Positions 25,161-32,509 of a stretch of 35,983 bases of DNA are shown in pieces. This DNA is from Candidatus Saccharimonadota bacterium (GTDB lineage Bacteria > Patescibacteriota > Saccharimonadia > Saccharimonadales > Saccharimonadaceae): the NCBI GenBank assembly GCA_017511965.1, contig JAFWHT010000010.1:1-35983 (forward strand), in the 5' to 3' direction. Numbering within the stretch: the first letter of the stretch is position 1; every line of letters begins with the position of its first letter. A model generated the notes under the pieces. That model made no database searches. It was not told the origin of the DNA and worked only from the letters and a program-made list of their open reading frames with translations. Position numbers and translations under genes: made by a program.

Positions 25161-25910
25161 ATGAAAAAAGGTTTTTCGGCAGTGGGAATAGTGGTTGGAA
25201 TTATCGTGTTTGCATTGATTGGCCTTGGTGCGTGGGTGGTAATTGATGGAAATAATAAAGCGACGAATTTTAATGATTATGATTTTTATACAGTAATTGA
25301 ACCAACAAAAGACAATGGTAACATTGGTGACCATGTAAAAGGTGACAAACAAGCTCCAGTTTTGATTTTTGAGTATGCAGATTATCAATGTCAAGGTTGT
25401 GCTGCTTATAATCCACGAATAAATAAATTTGTTGAGGAGATGGATGGTAAAGTGGCGGTAATTTATCGAAGCTTTTTGTTGCCTTATCATCAAAATGCGA
25501 CGGCGGCAGCTTCGGCGGCAGAAGCGGCAGGACTCCAGGGATATTGGAAAGAATATACGGACGAATTATTTAGTAACCAAGCGGAATGGTATTCGGCGTC
25601 GAAGTCTAAAAGAACTGAATTATTTGAAAAGTATTTTGAAGTGGCAACTGATGGCGAGGGCGACATGGAGAAATTTAGAACTGATATTAGTAGTGAGGAG
25701 GTTTCAAAGAAAATTAAATTTGACCAAGGGATTGCTAAAAGAGTTGATGTTCAGGGGACGCCAGCGTTTTATGTGGATGGTCAATGGATTAATTTTTCTG
25801 AAGCAGGAAGCGTAACAGTGAATGGAAAAACTATCGCCTGGGAAGAAGGCCGAGTAGGTGATGATTTTGTGGAATTGTTGAAAGAAATAGTAGAAGCTAA
25901 ATCTCAATAA
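25161..25910 (+). CDS. Membrane-anchored DsbA-like thiol-disulfide oxidoreductase
   Basis: This 249-aa protein has a signal anchor (about residues 9-29), then a thioredoxin-like DsbA fold. The redox pair is C77-QG-C80 in EYADYQCQGCAAY, and the cis-proline loop is VQGTPAFYVDG near 194. It probably oxidises or isomerises cysteines in exported proteins. Candidate substrates in the window are cysteine-containing pilin-like proteins, FISUMP proteins and the anchored protein at 33273. No DsbB or VKOR partner is visible here. AAAAAGGAG upstream supports the start. It converges with a tiny minus-strand ORF. Confidence 0.88.
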   Translation: MKKGFSAVGIVVGIIVFALIGLGAWVVIDGNNKATNFNDYDFYTVIEPTKDNGNIGDHVKGDKQAPVLIFEYADYQCQGCAAYNPRINKFVEEMDGKVAVIYRSFLLPYHQNATAAASAAEAAGLQGYWKEYTDELFSNQAEWYSASKSKRTELFEKYFEVATDGEGDMEKFRTDISSEEVSKKIKFDQGIAKRVDVQGTPAFYVDGQWINFSEAGSVTVNGKTIAWEEGRVGDDFVELLKEIVEAKSQ

Positions 25911-25989
25911 ATTTTTGCCATTCGGCAGGTGCAATTTTAGAAGTTTTGTGTTTGCTTTGTTCTGAATTTTTGATTCGTTTAATACGCAT
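25897..25989 (-). CDS. Possible 30-aa basic peptide
   Basis: A 30-codon frame reads MRIKRIKNSEQSKH and onward, lysine-rich and without a recognised domain. Support comes only from TGc-TAAAAT seven bases upstream of its ATG, the same start geometry as larger genes. It overlaps the end of the DsbA-like gene by 14 bp on the other strand. It may be chance. Confidence 0.3.
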   Translation of the reverse strand: MRIKRIKNSEQSKHKTSKIAPAEWQKFIEI

Positions 25990-26034
25990 ACGCGCTATTT
26001 TAGCAAAGGTTTTTATATTATGCAAGCATAAAAA

Positions 26035-26043
26035 TGTTATAAT
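26035..26043 (+). promoter_or_regulatory. Extended -10 promoter for bitopic membrane protein
   Basis: TGt-TATAAT (26038-26043), six bases, ATG at 26050; it supports that start over the internal Met at residue 9. Confidence 0.6.
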
Positions 26044-26049
26044 AGAGAA

Positions 26050-26730
26050 ATGAAGTGGCGTGGGCTGTATAAAATGAAAAAATTTAAAGCAAAGACTTGG
26101 CAATTATTGTTAATGCTAATTCCTTTATTGTTTTTAGACGCAACGTTACTTAGATTAGATCATATAAAAATGACTAAATTGCGAGATGCAGTGTTGGCGG
26201 CAGATGAGGCAGGGGACGACGAAGGTATTTCGCGAGCATTAGAGGAATTGAAGAGATTTGTTTTTTCGAATATAGTGATAAATGTAGTAGAAGATAATGG
26301 GGTGCAAAGGGTGACTTTTGGAACAGGACCGTTTTATCTGGAACATCAGTATAATAGACACGCAAATGCGGCGCTCGCGAAAGCAGAGGCTGAATTATCA
26401 TCATATAGTAATCCAAACGGCAACGTTTATGCACTGGCGTCAAATGTTTGTTCGCCTTTGGCGCAGCAAAACGGATGGACATGGACTGATTCGAGGTTTA
26501 TCGAGTGTATGTTGACAGAGATTAATAAATATCCAGTAACAGAAGAAATACAGGATGAGATTATTGCGGTTTTGCCATCAACGGGGTTGTATCGCAAAAG
26601 CTATGCTTCACCAATGTGGGCATGGAGTTTGACTGGAGTGATGATTTTGTTGACTTTGGTGATAGTTGTTGTAATTTTTATCAGGGGAATTATCTGGATA
26701 ATACTGAGGTTATCTCTATTGTTTATATAA
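26050..26730 (+). CDS. Two-span membrane protein with extracellular domain, unknown
   Basis: I do not recognise this 226-aa protein. A basic start (MKWRGLYKMKKFKAK) leads to a first membrane span at about residues 17-33. An outside domain of about 155 residues follows, with a helical part (AADEAGDDEGISRALEELKRF), a compact region with two cysteines (SNVCSPLAQQNGW and FIECMLTEI), and a second span at about 195-222. The layout suggests a surface-exposed loop held at both ends and stabilised by a disulfide. The start is fixed by the leaderless-type promoter six bases upstream. It stands alone between the DsbA-like gene and the 67-aa protein. Confidence 0.65.
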   Translation: MKWRGLYKMKKFKAKTWQLLLMLIPLLFLDATLLRLDHIKMTKLRDAVLAADEAGDDEGISRALEELKRFVFSNIVINVVEDNGVQRVTFGTGPFYLEHQYNRHANAALAKAEAELSSYSNPNGNVYALASNVCSPLAQQNGWTWTDSRFIECMLTEINKYPVTEEIQDEIIAVLPSTGLYRKSYASPMWAWSLTGVMILLTLVIVVVIFIRGIIWIILRLSLLFI

Positions 26731-26741
26731 AACCTTTAAAA

Positions 26742-26775
26742 ACCTCTTGACAATTGTAACGAGGTGCTTTAAGAT
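26742..26775 (+). promoter_or_regulatory. Strong promoter with 24-bp dyad over the -35
   Basis: TTGACA (26747-26752), 17 bases, TAAGAT (26770-26775). An imperfect palindrome covers 26742-26765, with matching ends ACCTC/GAGGT and core ACAATTGT; 20 of 24 positions are symmetric. It could be an operator. Confidence 0.6.
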
Positions 26776-26807
26776 AAGAATATATTAACTTAAGGAGGAA
26801 AGCTAAA

Positions 26808-27011
26808 ATGGCTTATGAACATACCAACGGTAAGGGTGTGAAATACTATCTACGCAAATCTGAAGTTACGCTTCGTGGTGGCAAACCACAAACGATTTAT
26901 TTCTTTACTAAGAATGAGAGCGGTGGCAAAGGTACTCCTTGTGATATTCCTTCGGATCGTATGGTTGTTGAGAATCCGCGCAATGGTTTCTTGACATTAA
27001 AGAAAAAATAA
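26808..27011 (+). CDS. 67-aa small basic protein, CPR-type, unknown function
   Basis: This short protein has the pattern YYLRKSEVTLRGGKPQTIYF, one cysteine (GTPCDIPSDRM) and a C-terminal VVENPRNGFLTLKKK. I recall similar small proteins in Patescibacteria genomes with no assigned role; this was not checked. Expression should be strong: TTGACA with 17-bp spacing to TAAGAT, AAGGAGG nine bases before the ATG, and a very good terminator directly behind. It is a single-gene unit. The basic charge and expression level would fit a nucleic-acid- or ribosome-associated protein, but this is a guess. Confidence 0.85.
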   Translation: MAYEHTNGKGVKYYLRKSEVTLRGGKPQTIYFFTKNESGGKGTPCDIPSDRMVVENPRNGFLTLKKK

Positions 27012-27016
27012 TTCGC

Positions 27017-27046
27017 AAAAAAATCGCCCTTCGGGGCGATTTTTTT
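27017..27046 (+). terminator. Intrinsic terminator of the 67-aa protein gene
   Basis: ATCGCCC (27023-27029), loop TTCG, GGGCGAT (27034-27040), then a T run to 27046, with a matching A run before the stem. The UUCG tetraloop makes it very stable. Confidence 0.95.
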
Positions 27047-27056
27047 ATGAATTATC

Positions 27057-27065
27057 TGATATAAT
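27057..27065 (+). promoter_or_regulatory. Extended -10 promoter for tRNA-Ile and DivIC-like gene
   Basis: TGa-TATAAT (27060-27065) lies eight bases before the tRNA. Confidence 0.55.
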
Positions 27066-27073
27066 ATAGACAT

Positions 27074-27151
27074 GGGGATGTAGCTCAGTTGGTTTAGAGC
27101 ATGCGTCTTATACACGCAGGGTCCTAGGTTCAAATCCTAGCATCCCTACCA
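27074..27151 (+). tRNA. tRNA-Ile (TAT)
   Basis: Cloverleaf with acceptor GGGGATG/CATCCCT (G1-U72 wobble), anticodon stem TGCGT/ACGCA, loop CTTATAC (anticodon TAT), T-loop TTCAAAT, encoded ACCA. It reads AUA directly, without the lysidine-modified CAU tRNA used by most bacteria. Confidence 0.88.
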
Positions 27152-27164
27152 GATTGTATATTAT

Positions 27165-27593
27165 ATGAATAACATAAAGCACAAAATTCGGAGATGGAAA
27201 TTTAATTTGAAGCGAGATTTTTTGACACTAGAAAACATAGTGTTAGTTCTGGCGATTTTTTTGTGTTTGTTTTTTACTTTTCAGTCAATTAATGCGATGT
27301 CGCGGAGTTGGGAGCTTTCGGAAAAGTTAGCAACCGAGAAAAAAACTTTAGAGCTTTTGGAAGTCGAAGTAGAAACGGCAGAGTTAGAGAATGAATACTA
27401 TCAATCTAATGAGTATCAAGAATTATTAGCAAGAAAGATGTTAGATAAGAAATTGGAGGGGGAAAATATGGTAGTGTTGCCAGAAAATTCAGAAGCTGCA
27501 AAAAATAAATATAAAGAAGTGGTAGCGGAATCTTCTGAAAGAGAATACTCGAATTTTGAAAAGTGGATGATGTATTTATTTTCGAAGTACTAA
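27165..27593 (+). CDS. DivIC/FtsL-like septum protein
   Basis: This 142-aa bitopic protein has a basic cytoplasmic start (IKHKIRRWKFNLKRD), one membrane span (about residues 24-44), then a coiled coil (ELSEKLATEKKTLELLEVEVE, continuing to ENEYYQ). SNEYQELLARKMLDK after the coil matches the segment of DivIC/FtsL proteins before VVLPE. Such proteins link FtsQ/DivIB and FtsW-FtsI in the divisome. The ATG is 13 bases behind tRNA-Ile and lacks a clear ribosome-binding site, so the two may share a transcript that is cut at the tRNA end. Pilin-like genes follow from their own promoter. Confidence 0.7.
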   Translation: MNNIKHKIRRWKFNLKRDFLTLENIVLVLAIFLCLFFTFQSINAMSRSWELSEKLATEKKTLELLEVEVETAELENEYYQSNEYQELLARKMLDKKLEGENMVVLPENSEAAKNKYKEVVAESSEREYSNFEKWMMYLFSKY

Positions 27594-27617
27594 TTTTGGT
27601 TATTTTGATACCACTTA

Positions 27618-27626
27618 TGTTATAAT
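27618..27626 (+). promoter_or_regulatory. Extended -10 promoter for pilin operon
   Basis: TGt-TATAAT (27621-27626), six bases, ATG at 27633. Confidence 0.65.
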
Positions 27627-27632
27627 GGTTGT

Positions 27633-28430
27633 ATGGTTAAGAAACTTAGGCGCGGGTTTACTTTGGTTGAAGTGGGGTTGTTTTTGGGAGTGACCGGAAT
27701 GCTTTTTGTGGGTATTGTGATGGGGGTGCAGGGTTCGATGTTTCAGCAAAGGTATAATGATTCGGTACAAGGCTTTGCAGATTTTTTGAGGACGATTTAT
27801 GCGCAAACCTCAAATGTAGAGGGAGATAAAGCAGCCGGAGGCGGTAGAACAGAAAAAGCGATTTACGGGAAGTTGGTTACCTTTGGCGAGAAGCTTAATT
27901 TGGAGGGAAAAACTAATAGCGATAATTCGATTTTTTCTTATACGATAGTTGGTAACGTAAAAAATGAAAATATCGATTCAAATAATGTATTGGAAGCGCT
28001 TAAAGGTGTTGATGCAAATGTGATTGTAAAAAATGGTAGCAGATTTGATTATGCGGGAATTGCGAGCCAATATGCTCCAAGATGGTCGGCGAAAATCCAA
28101 ACAATCAAAGCGCCTCCGTATGTAGATTTTAAGGGCGCGCTTTTAATTGTGCGACATCCGAGTTCGGGTACGGTATTTACGTATGTATTGGATGGAGAGA
28201 CAATAGAAGTAAACGAGAGAAAGAAAAATATGACAGTGCTTTCGAACCCGCTGAGGGAAAAATTGGATAGGTTCATAATTAGCGAAGTTAATTTTTGCGT
28301 GAATCCAGAGCCAGAGAAAGCAAGTAGTGTGAGAAGAAATGTAAGGATTGCCGAAGGAGCAAGAAATGCGTCGGGAGTGGAAGTACCAGCTCAAGATGAT
28401 CGTTCGGCGGGAGGGAATAAATGCAGGTAA
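27633..28430 (+). CDS. Type IV pilin-like protein with class III-type signal
   Basis: This 265-aa protein begins MVKKLRRGFTLVEVG: the basic leader, the G before F at the cleavage point and the glutamate five residues in are the prepilin peptidase signature. A hydrophobic helix (about residues 9-30) follows, then a 230-residue outside domain rich in Asn and Gly. The role is a pilus or pseudopilus subunit. It is the first of three pilin-like genes and has a leaderless-type start. The last residues lie within the next gene (10-bp overlap). The C-terminal part (NVRIAEGARNASGVEVP) is low-complexity. Confidence 0.85.
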   Translation: MVKKLRRGFTLVEVGLFLGVTGMLFVGIVMGVQGSMFQQRYNDSVQGFADFLRTIYAQTSNVEGDKAAGGGRTEKAIYGKLVTFGEKLNLEGKTNSDNSIFSYTIVGNVKNENIDSNNVLEALKGVDANVIVKNGSRFDYAGIASQYAPRWSAKIQTIKAPPYVDFKGALLIVRHPSSGTVFTYVLDGETIEVNERKKNMTVLSNPLREKLDRFIISEVNFCVNPEPEKASSVRRNVRIAEGARNASGVEVPAQDDRSAGGNKCR

Positions 28431-29359
28431 AAAAAGGTTTTACATTGATTGAATTGTCTTTGTCTTTGGCTTTTATTGCGATTTTGTCTTTGACGATTGC
28501 GTTTATTATTAATGAATCAGTGGTTTCTTATAGAAGAGGGGTGACTTTGAAACGGATAAACACTACGGGTATTGGGTTGGTCGATGATATGCGAGCGGCA
28601 ATTCAGAATTCATCAACTAAGTCGCTAAAAGATGACTGTAAGATAACATACGGATTTAGTGGTATGAATAATGGAGTGATTCAGAGATGCGAGAATGATG
28701 GTGCTAAGAATTTTGTGACTTTGACTAAAACTGCCAATGCGACTGGTAAATCAACCCTAAGAAACATCCCAGTTTACGGGGCGTTTTGTACAGGATCTTA
28801 TACATATATTTGGAATTCGGGATATTTCTTTACGGATGCGACAAGTGCATATAGAGTAAGTGGGGCAAACAAGGCAGAACTAAAATTTAATACTAATACT
28901 TCTGTGGGCAACAATGAAGTTTGTAGAGTAACTGGTAGATCTGGTACCGTAAACAGAATGCAGTGTAGTGATTTTAAATTGTTGAAGGTAAAAGATTCCT
29001 CACGAGCAGTTTGTATGGCGGTGGCGGGTGCTAATTATACAGTGAGTAATGTGAATAATGTTTTTGATATTACTGCGACAAGCGAAATTATTACTGAGAC
29101 ACCAATCGATTTGTTGGCTTCTAATGCGGCGGGTGGAGGATTGGCGATTTATAATTTGTTTGTATCGGGTCCGGCAGAAAGTACAGAAAAAGACGCATTG
29201 TTTTATTCGGTATCTTTTATCTTGGGAACTTTGCAAGGTGGCGCAAACATTACGAAGTCAGGGAACTTTTGTTCTACTCCTGACGATTTTAAGTTTGAGA
29301 ATTTTGACTATTGTGCGATTAATAAATTTAATTTTGCCGCGGAGGCAACTGGAGTATAA
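28421..29359 (+). CDS. Type IV pilin-like protein
   Basis: This 312-aa protein begins MQVKKGFTLIELSLSLAF, a textbook prepilin signature with cleavage after KKG and glutamate at +5. The hydrophobic helix ends near residue 35. The outside domain contains about nine cysteines, some in nearby pairs (CKITYGFSGMNNGVIQRC, SGNFCSTPDDF), which suggests disulfides made by a DsbA-type enzyme. The size is large for a major pilin, so a minor or tip subunit is likely. GGGAGG lies five bases before the ATG, within the preceding gene. The third pilin gene starts two bases after its stop. Confidence 0.85.
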   Translation: MQVKKGFTLIELSLSLAFIAILSLTIAFIINESVVSYRRGVTLKRINTTGIGLVDDMRAAIQNSSTKSLKDDCKITYGFSGMNNGVIQRCENDGAKNFVTLTKTANATGKSTLRNIPVYGAFCTGSYTYIWNSGYFFTDATSAYRVSGANKAELKFNTNTSVGNNEVCRVTGRSGTVNRMQCSDFKLLKVKDSSRAVCMAVAGANYTVSNVNNVFDITATSEIITETPIDLLASNAAGGGLAIYNLFVSGPAESTEKDALFYSVSFILGTLQGGANITKSGNFCSTPDDFKFENFDYCAINKFNFAAEATGV

Positions 29360-29361
29360 AT

Positions 29362-30729
29362 ATGCTTAAAGCTAAAACAAAATTTAAAAAAGGTGCAGCG
29401 TCGTTTTATATTGTGGCGTTTTCGACATTGATTTTGGTGGTGATAGCGGCTAGTTTTACGACTGTGATATTGTCTGAAATGGCGATGAGCGAAAACGATG
29501 AATTGTCTCAGTCGGCTTATGATGCGGCGTTGGCAGGGCTTGAAGATGCAAAAGTGGCTTTTGCTAATTATCAGAAATGTAAGCAGGGTGGAGTTTCTAG
29601 TGGGGCGGTATCTTGTGCTCAAATTGATGCGATGGTCAAAAATCCAGACTGTGGAATGGTGGCGAAGATTTTAGGGCGAAATAGTACAGGAGAGGAAGTT
29701 TTGGTTGAAGAGAAATCGAATTATTCGGGAGGTGTGTCGAATAATATGCAACAAGCCTATACGTGTGTTAAAATTGGCGCAACGCTTAGCAACTATACTT
29801 CTACTTTGACAGAAGAAGATACTACAAGAGTAGTAAGAGTTAAATTGGCAAATGGTGTAAGAGCTAGACAAATTCAGAGAGTTAAAATAAGTTGGTATTC
29901 AACGAAAGAGTATAGCTCGGTGGCTGGATCAAACTACAATTTCCCGATTATTCCTAATGAAAATAAATTAGCATTCCCGCCATTTAGGACGACATCTATT
30001 GCATTGCCGCCGATGCTTTCAGTAGGGTTGGTGCAAACAGCAGATGTTTTTGCGTTGAATGATTTTGCAATAGTTAGCGGTAATAGAACGAATAGAGGAA
30101 CGGTATTCTTAGTACCGACAAAAGATTATGCTTATGCGTCAAAGACACAAACCGATGCATATAATAACGATTTAAGCGTGAATTATATCGGAACTTGTAA
30201 TGGGCGAACCGAAAGTGTTTGTAGAGAAAATGGTGGTTTAATATCGGTACCACAAGTCGTAAAAACTAATGACCAGACTGCTAAGAATTTTCCGTTTGCA
30301 GTACTTTGTTCGAATGGTAGAAATGCGGGCGGTGATTTTGCCTGCTCGACATGGTTAGAATTGCCACAGCCTATCGGTGGCGATCGTAGCGATGAAACAT
30401 TTATGTTTGTGGTTACGTTGCCATATGGTCAACCAAGTACAAGCTTTTCTTTAGAATTTTATTGTGCAGATGGAACGGTTTGTAGTGGAGCTGGTGGTGC
30501 AGCTGGGAGTGGAAGTAATAAAGCTGAGATAAGTGGTACTCAAATAGAGATTGATTCAACAGGGCGAGCGAACAACCTATATCGAAGAATTTTAACAAGA
30601 ATGGAGCCGGCAGATACGAGTTTTCCGTTCCCGCTTTATGCAATTGAGCTTTTGAAACCGAACCCGACACCATCAGAGAGTTTGTTGATAAAACCTGGTA
30701 TTGTAACGAGCGAATATAATTTCTATTAA
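29362..30729 (+). CDS. PilX-like minor pilin / pilus-associated protein
   Basis: This 455-aa protein begins MLKAKTKFKKGAASFYIVAF and continues with a hydrophobic helix to about residue 36 and SEMAMSENDELSQSAYDAALAGLEDA. This matches the PilX N-terminal pattern, in which GAA follows the leader and an alanine-rich amphipathic helix follows the span. The canonical glutamate at +5 is missing, as in some atypical minor pilins. The outside domain is large with several cysteines and a Gly/Ser-rich linker (GAGGAAGSGSN). GGAG upstream supports the start. It ends the three-gene pilin unit; the extension ATPase lies at 18938. Confidence 0.78.
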   Translation: MLKAKTKFKKGAASFYIVAFSTLILVVIAASFTTVILSEMAMSENDELSQSAYDAALAGLEDAKVAFANYQKCKQGGVSSGAVSCAQIDAMVKNPDCGMVAKILGRNSTGEEVLVEEKSNYSGGVSNNMQQAYTCVKIGATLSNYTSTLTEEDTTRVVRVKLANGVRARQIQRVKISWYSTKEYSSVAGSNYNFPIIPNENKLAFPPFRTTSIALPPMLSVGLVQTADVFALNDFAIVSGNRTNRGTVFLVPTKDYAYASKTQTDAYNNDLSVNYIGTCNGRTESVCRENGGLISVPQVVKTNDQTAKNFPFAVLCSNGRNAGGDFACSTWLELPQPIGGDRSDETFMFVVTLPYGQPSTSFSLEFYCADGTVCSGAGGAAGSGSNKAEISGTQIEIDSTGRANNLYRRILTRMEPADTSFPFPLYAIELLKPNPTPSESLLIKPGIVTSEYNFY

Positions 30730-30741
30730 TAATTATAGATA

Positions 30742-30769
30742 TTGACAAAAGGTAAAATTTGTGTATAAT
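30742..30769 (+). promoter_or_regulatory. Promoter for initiator tRNA
   Basis: TTGACA (30742-30747), 16 bases, TATAAT (30764-30769): the best full consensus in the window, 13 bases before the tRNA. Confidence 0.8.
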
Positions 30770-30782
30770 AATATATACACAT

Positions 30783-30859
30783 CGCGGGGTAGAGCAGCCT
30801 GGTAGCTCGTTTGGCTCATAACCAAAAGGTCGCTAGTTCAAATCTAGCCCCCGCAACCA
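30783..30859 (+). tRNA. Initiator tRNA-fMet (CAT), atypical anticodon stem
   Basis: CGCGGGG/CCCCGCA with the C1-A72 mismatch of bacterial initiators, D-arm GAGCAGCCTGGTAGCTC, loop CTCATAA, encoded CCA. The anticodon stem is TTTGG/CCAAA, so only two of the three G-C pairs (30:40 and 31:39) remain and 29:41 is U-A. Confidence 0.95.
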
Positions 30860-30863
30860 AAAC

Positions 30864-30898
30864 CAGCCTAAGTTACCCCCCTAACTTAGGCTGATTTT
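30864..30898. terminator. Bidirectional terminator
   Basis: A perfect 12-bp stem (30864-30875 with 30882-30893) has a C6 loop and ends in ATTTTA on the plus side; AAAA precedes it for the minus strand. It separates tRNA-fMet from the convergent flavoprotein gene. Confidence 0.85.
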
Positions 30899-30902
30899 AG
30901 TT

Positions 30903-32264
30903 TTAGGATTTTAGTTTTTTGGCGGCGAGTTTGAGAGCGTATTGATAATCATTGATAAAGTGGGGAGTGGTGGCGATTTCGGTGATAGTAAGATTGTGAC
31001 GTAGTGGGATAGCAAGTTCGGCGGCGATAAGTTTGGCGTTTGGAGCTACGATACAAGCGCCAAGAAGACGATTGTTTTTATCGGCTAAGAGCTTAATAAA
31101 ACCGTAGTTGAAATCATAGATTTTACTGGCAGTTAGCTCGGAGAGAGGAATAAGGGCTTTGTTGTATTTGCGGTCGCGCTTTAATAGATCATCTTCGCTG
31201 TGACCGATGACGGCGACTTCTGGGAAGGTGTCGATACGTCTAATGAAGCCTTTGTAATTGGGTAGAATTTTGGTTTTGTTGATTAGGTTGATAGCTACGA
31301 GGTTGCCTTCGTATTCGGCGCGTTCGGTGGAAGAATCATTACCGAGACAATCACCAACAGCATAGATGTTTTTGGTGGAAGTTTGGAAGTACTTGTCGAC
31401 TACGATACCGGAGTTGTTAAATTTGACACCGGCGTTTTCGAGGCCATAGTCTAAGATTGGTGCGCTACCTGTAGCAAGGACAATACAATCGGTGCGAACC
31501 ATTTTTTCGGACTTGGCATTGCGGAAAATAACACGTTTGCTGATGTTGTCTTGCTCGAGAGCAACAACTTTAGAATTAGGCAAAACGGTAATTTTGAGCT
31601 CGTTTTTGAAGTATTCAGTTAGGCAATCGCCAACTTCTTGATCCTCGTGAGGGAGAAGGCGACTGGAAGTTTCGAGAATAATAACTTTGATTCCGAGCTC
31701 GGCGTAGTATTCGGCGATTTCACAGCCGGTAGGCCCACCACCAACGACAACGGCTACTTTGGGAGTGCGACGGATTTTGAGAGCAGTTTCGGGAGTTAGG
31801 TAACTAACCTTGTCGGTGCCGGAAATTTCGATAGTTTTGAGTTGACTGCCAGTGGCAAGAATGAAATTAATAGCAGTGAGCTTTTGTTTGCCGATAGCGA
31901 TAGTGTTTTGGTCGAGAAAGTTGGCAGAGCCACGTAGGCAAGTAATGTTATTTGATTCGTAGAGCTTTTGGTGGTCGGCGTTGATTTTGAGAACGGAATT
32001 TAACTGATGAGAAACAGCTGAAGGAAGACTAAAAGTGGGGTCTTGATTTTTGAATTCAGGAAGCGAAAGGAGTTTTTGATAGGCGTGAGAAAAATCGAGT
32101 GCGACAGCATAGGGGATGTCGCGAGTGTTTAAATTAGATCCACCAAAAAATTTACTTTCAATAAGGGCGACTCTTTTTTTGGATTTTGCTAGCATTAAGG
32201 CGGCGGCAGAGCCAGCTGGTCCGCTACCAATAACGATATATTCGTAATCAAATTTAGTACTCAT
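30903..32264 (-). CDS. FAD/NAD(P)-binding oxidoreductase of the disulfide reductase family, cysteines lost
   Basis: This 453-aa protein has the dihydrolipoamide-dehydrogenase fold. The FAD site is IGSGPAG (12-18), the NAD(P) site is VVVGGGPTGCEIAEYY near 172, the second FAD motif is YAVGDCLG near 300, and the C-terminal dimer domain ends TPHFINDYQYALKLA. The redox-active CxxxxC is missing: GGSNLNTRDIP stands where GGTCLNVGCIP is usual, so N44 and D49 replace both cysteines. The HPT(x)xE catalytic histidine region is also not recognisable. It cannot act as a normal disulfide reductase; electron transfer to a quinone, oxygen or another protein is possible. It is the third gene of a minus-strand operon. 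Confidence 0.85.
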   Translation of the reverse strand: MSTKFDYEYIVIGSGPAGSAAALMLAKSKKRVALIESKFFGGSNLNTRDIPYAVALDFSHAYQKLLSLPEFKNQDPTFSLPSAVSHQLNSVLKINADHQKLYESNNITCLRGSANFLDQNTIAIGKQKLTAINFILATGSQLKTIEISGTDKVSYLTPETALKIRRTPKVAVVVGGGPTGCEIAEYYAELGIKVIILETSSRLLPHEDQEVGDCLTEYFKNELKITVLPNSKVVALEQDNISKRVIFRNAKSEKMVRTDCIVLATGSAPILDYGLENAGVKFNNSGIVVDKYFQTSTKNIYAVGDCLGNDSSTERAEYEGNLVAINLINKTKILPNYKGFIRRIDTFPEVAVIGHSEDDLLKRDRKYNKALIPLSELTASKIYDFNYGFIKLLADKNNRLLGACIVAPNAKLIAAELAIPLRHNLTITEIATTPHFINDYQYALKLAAKKLKS

Positions 32265-32266
32265 CT

Positions 32267-32509
32267 TTATATTATTTTATCACGATTTTTGTAAACGTAA
32301 GCCAAATCGGCGTTGTATTTTTTTAGTTCTTTTGCGACCATTCTTTCTAAATCATGATTAGTGATAATGTTTTTAGACTTTAGTTGTTTTTTGACTGATT
32401 TTAAAGTCTCATTAATAAAAGCCTCGGCGGCACTGATAGGTATACCAAGGGCTTTGGCATCGATTTTTAAAGTTTTAATTAAAGCTGTTTCGTTGAAGTG
32501 TTCGATCAT
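32267..32509 (-). CDS. Small helical protein, possibly ATP-cone-like
   Basis: This 80-aa protein is soluble and mostly helical. The segment ETLKSVKKQLKSKNIITNHD followed by LERMVAKELKKYNADLAYVYKN resembles the end of an ATP-cone domain (regulatory nucleotide-binding domain of ribonucleotide reductase and NrdR), including the late AYVY pattern. The N-terminal half lacks the cone's usual VVKRDG start, so the match is weak. GAGGTG lies upstream of the ATG. It overlaps the membrane-protein gene by 4 bp and ends two bases before the flavoprotein gene, so all three are co-expressed. The function is unknown. Confidence 0.6.
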   Translation of the reverse strand: MIEHFNETALIKTLKIDAKALGIPISAAEAFINETLKSVKKQLKSKNIITNHDLERMVAKELKKYNADLAYVYKNRDKII

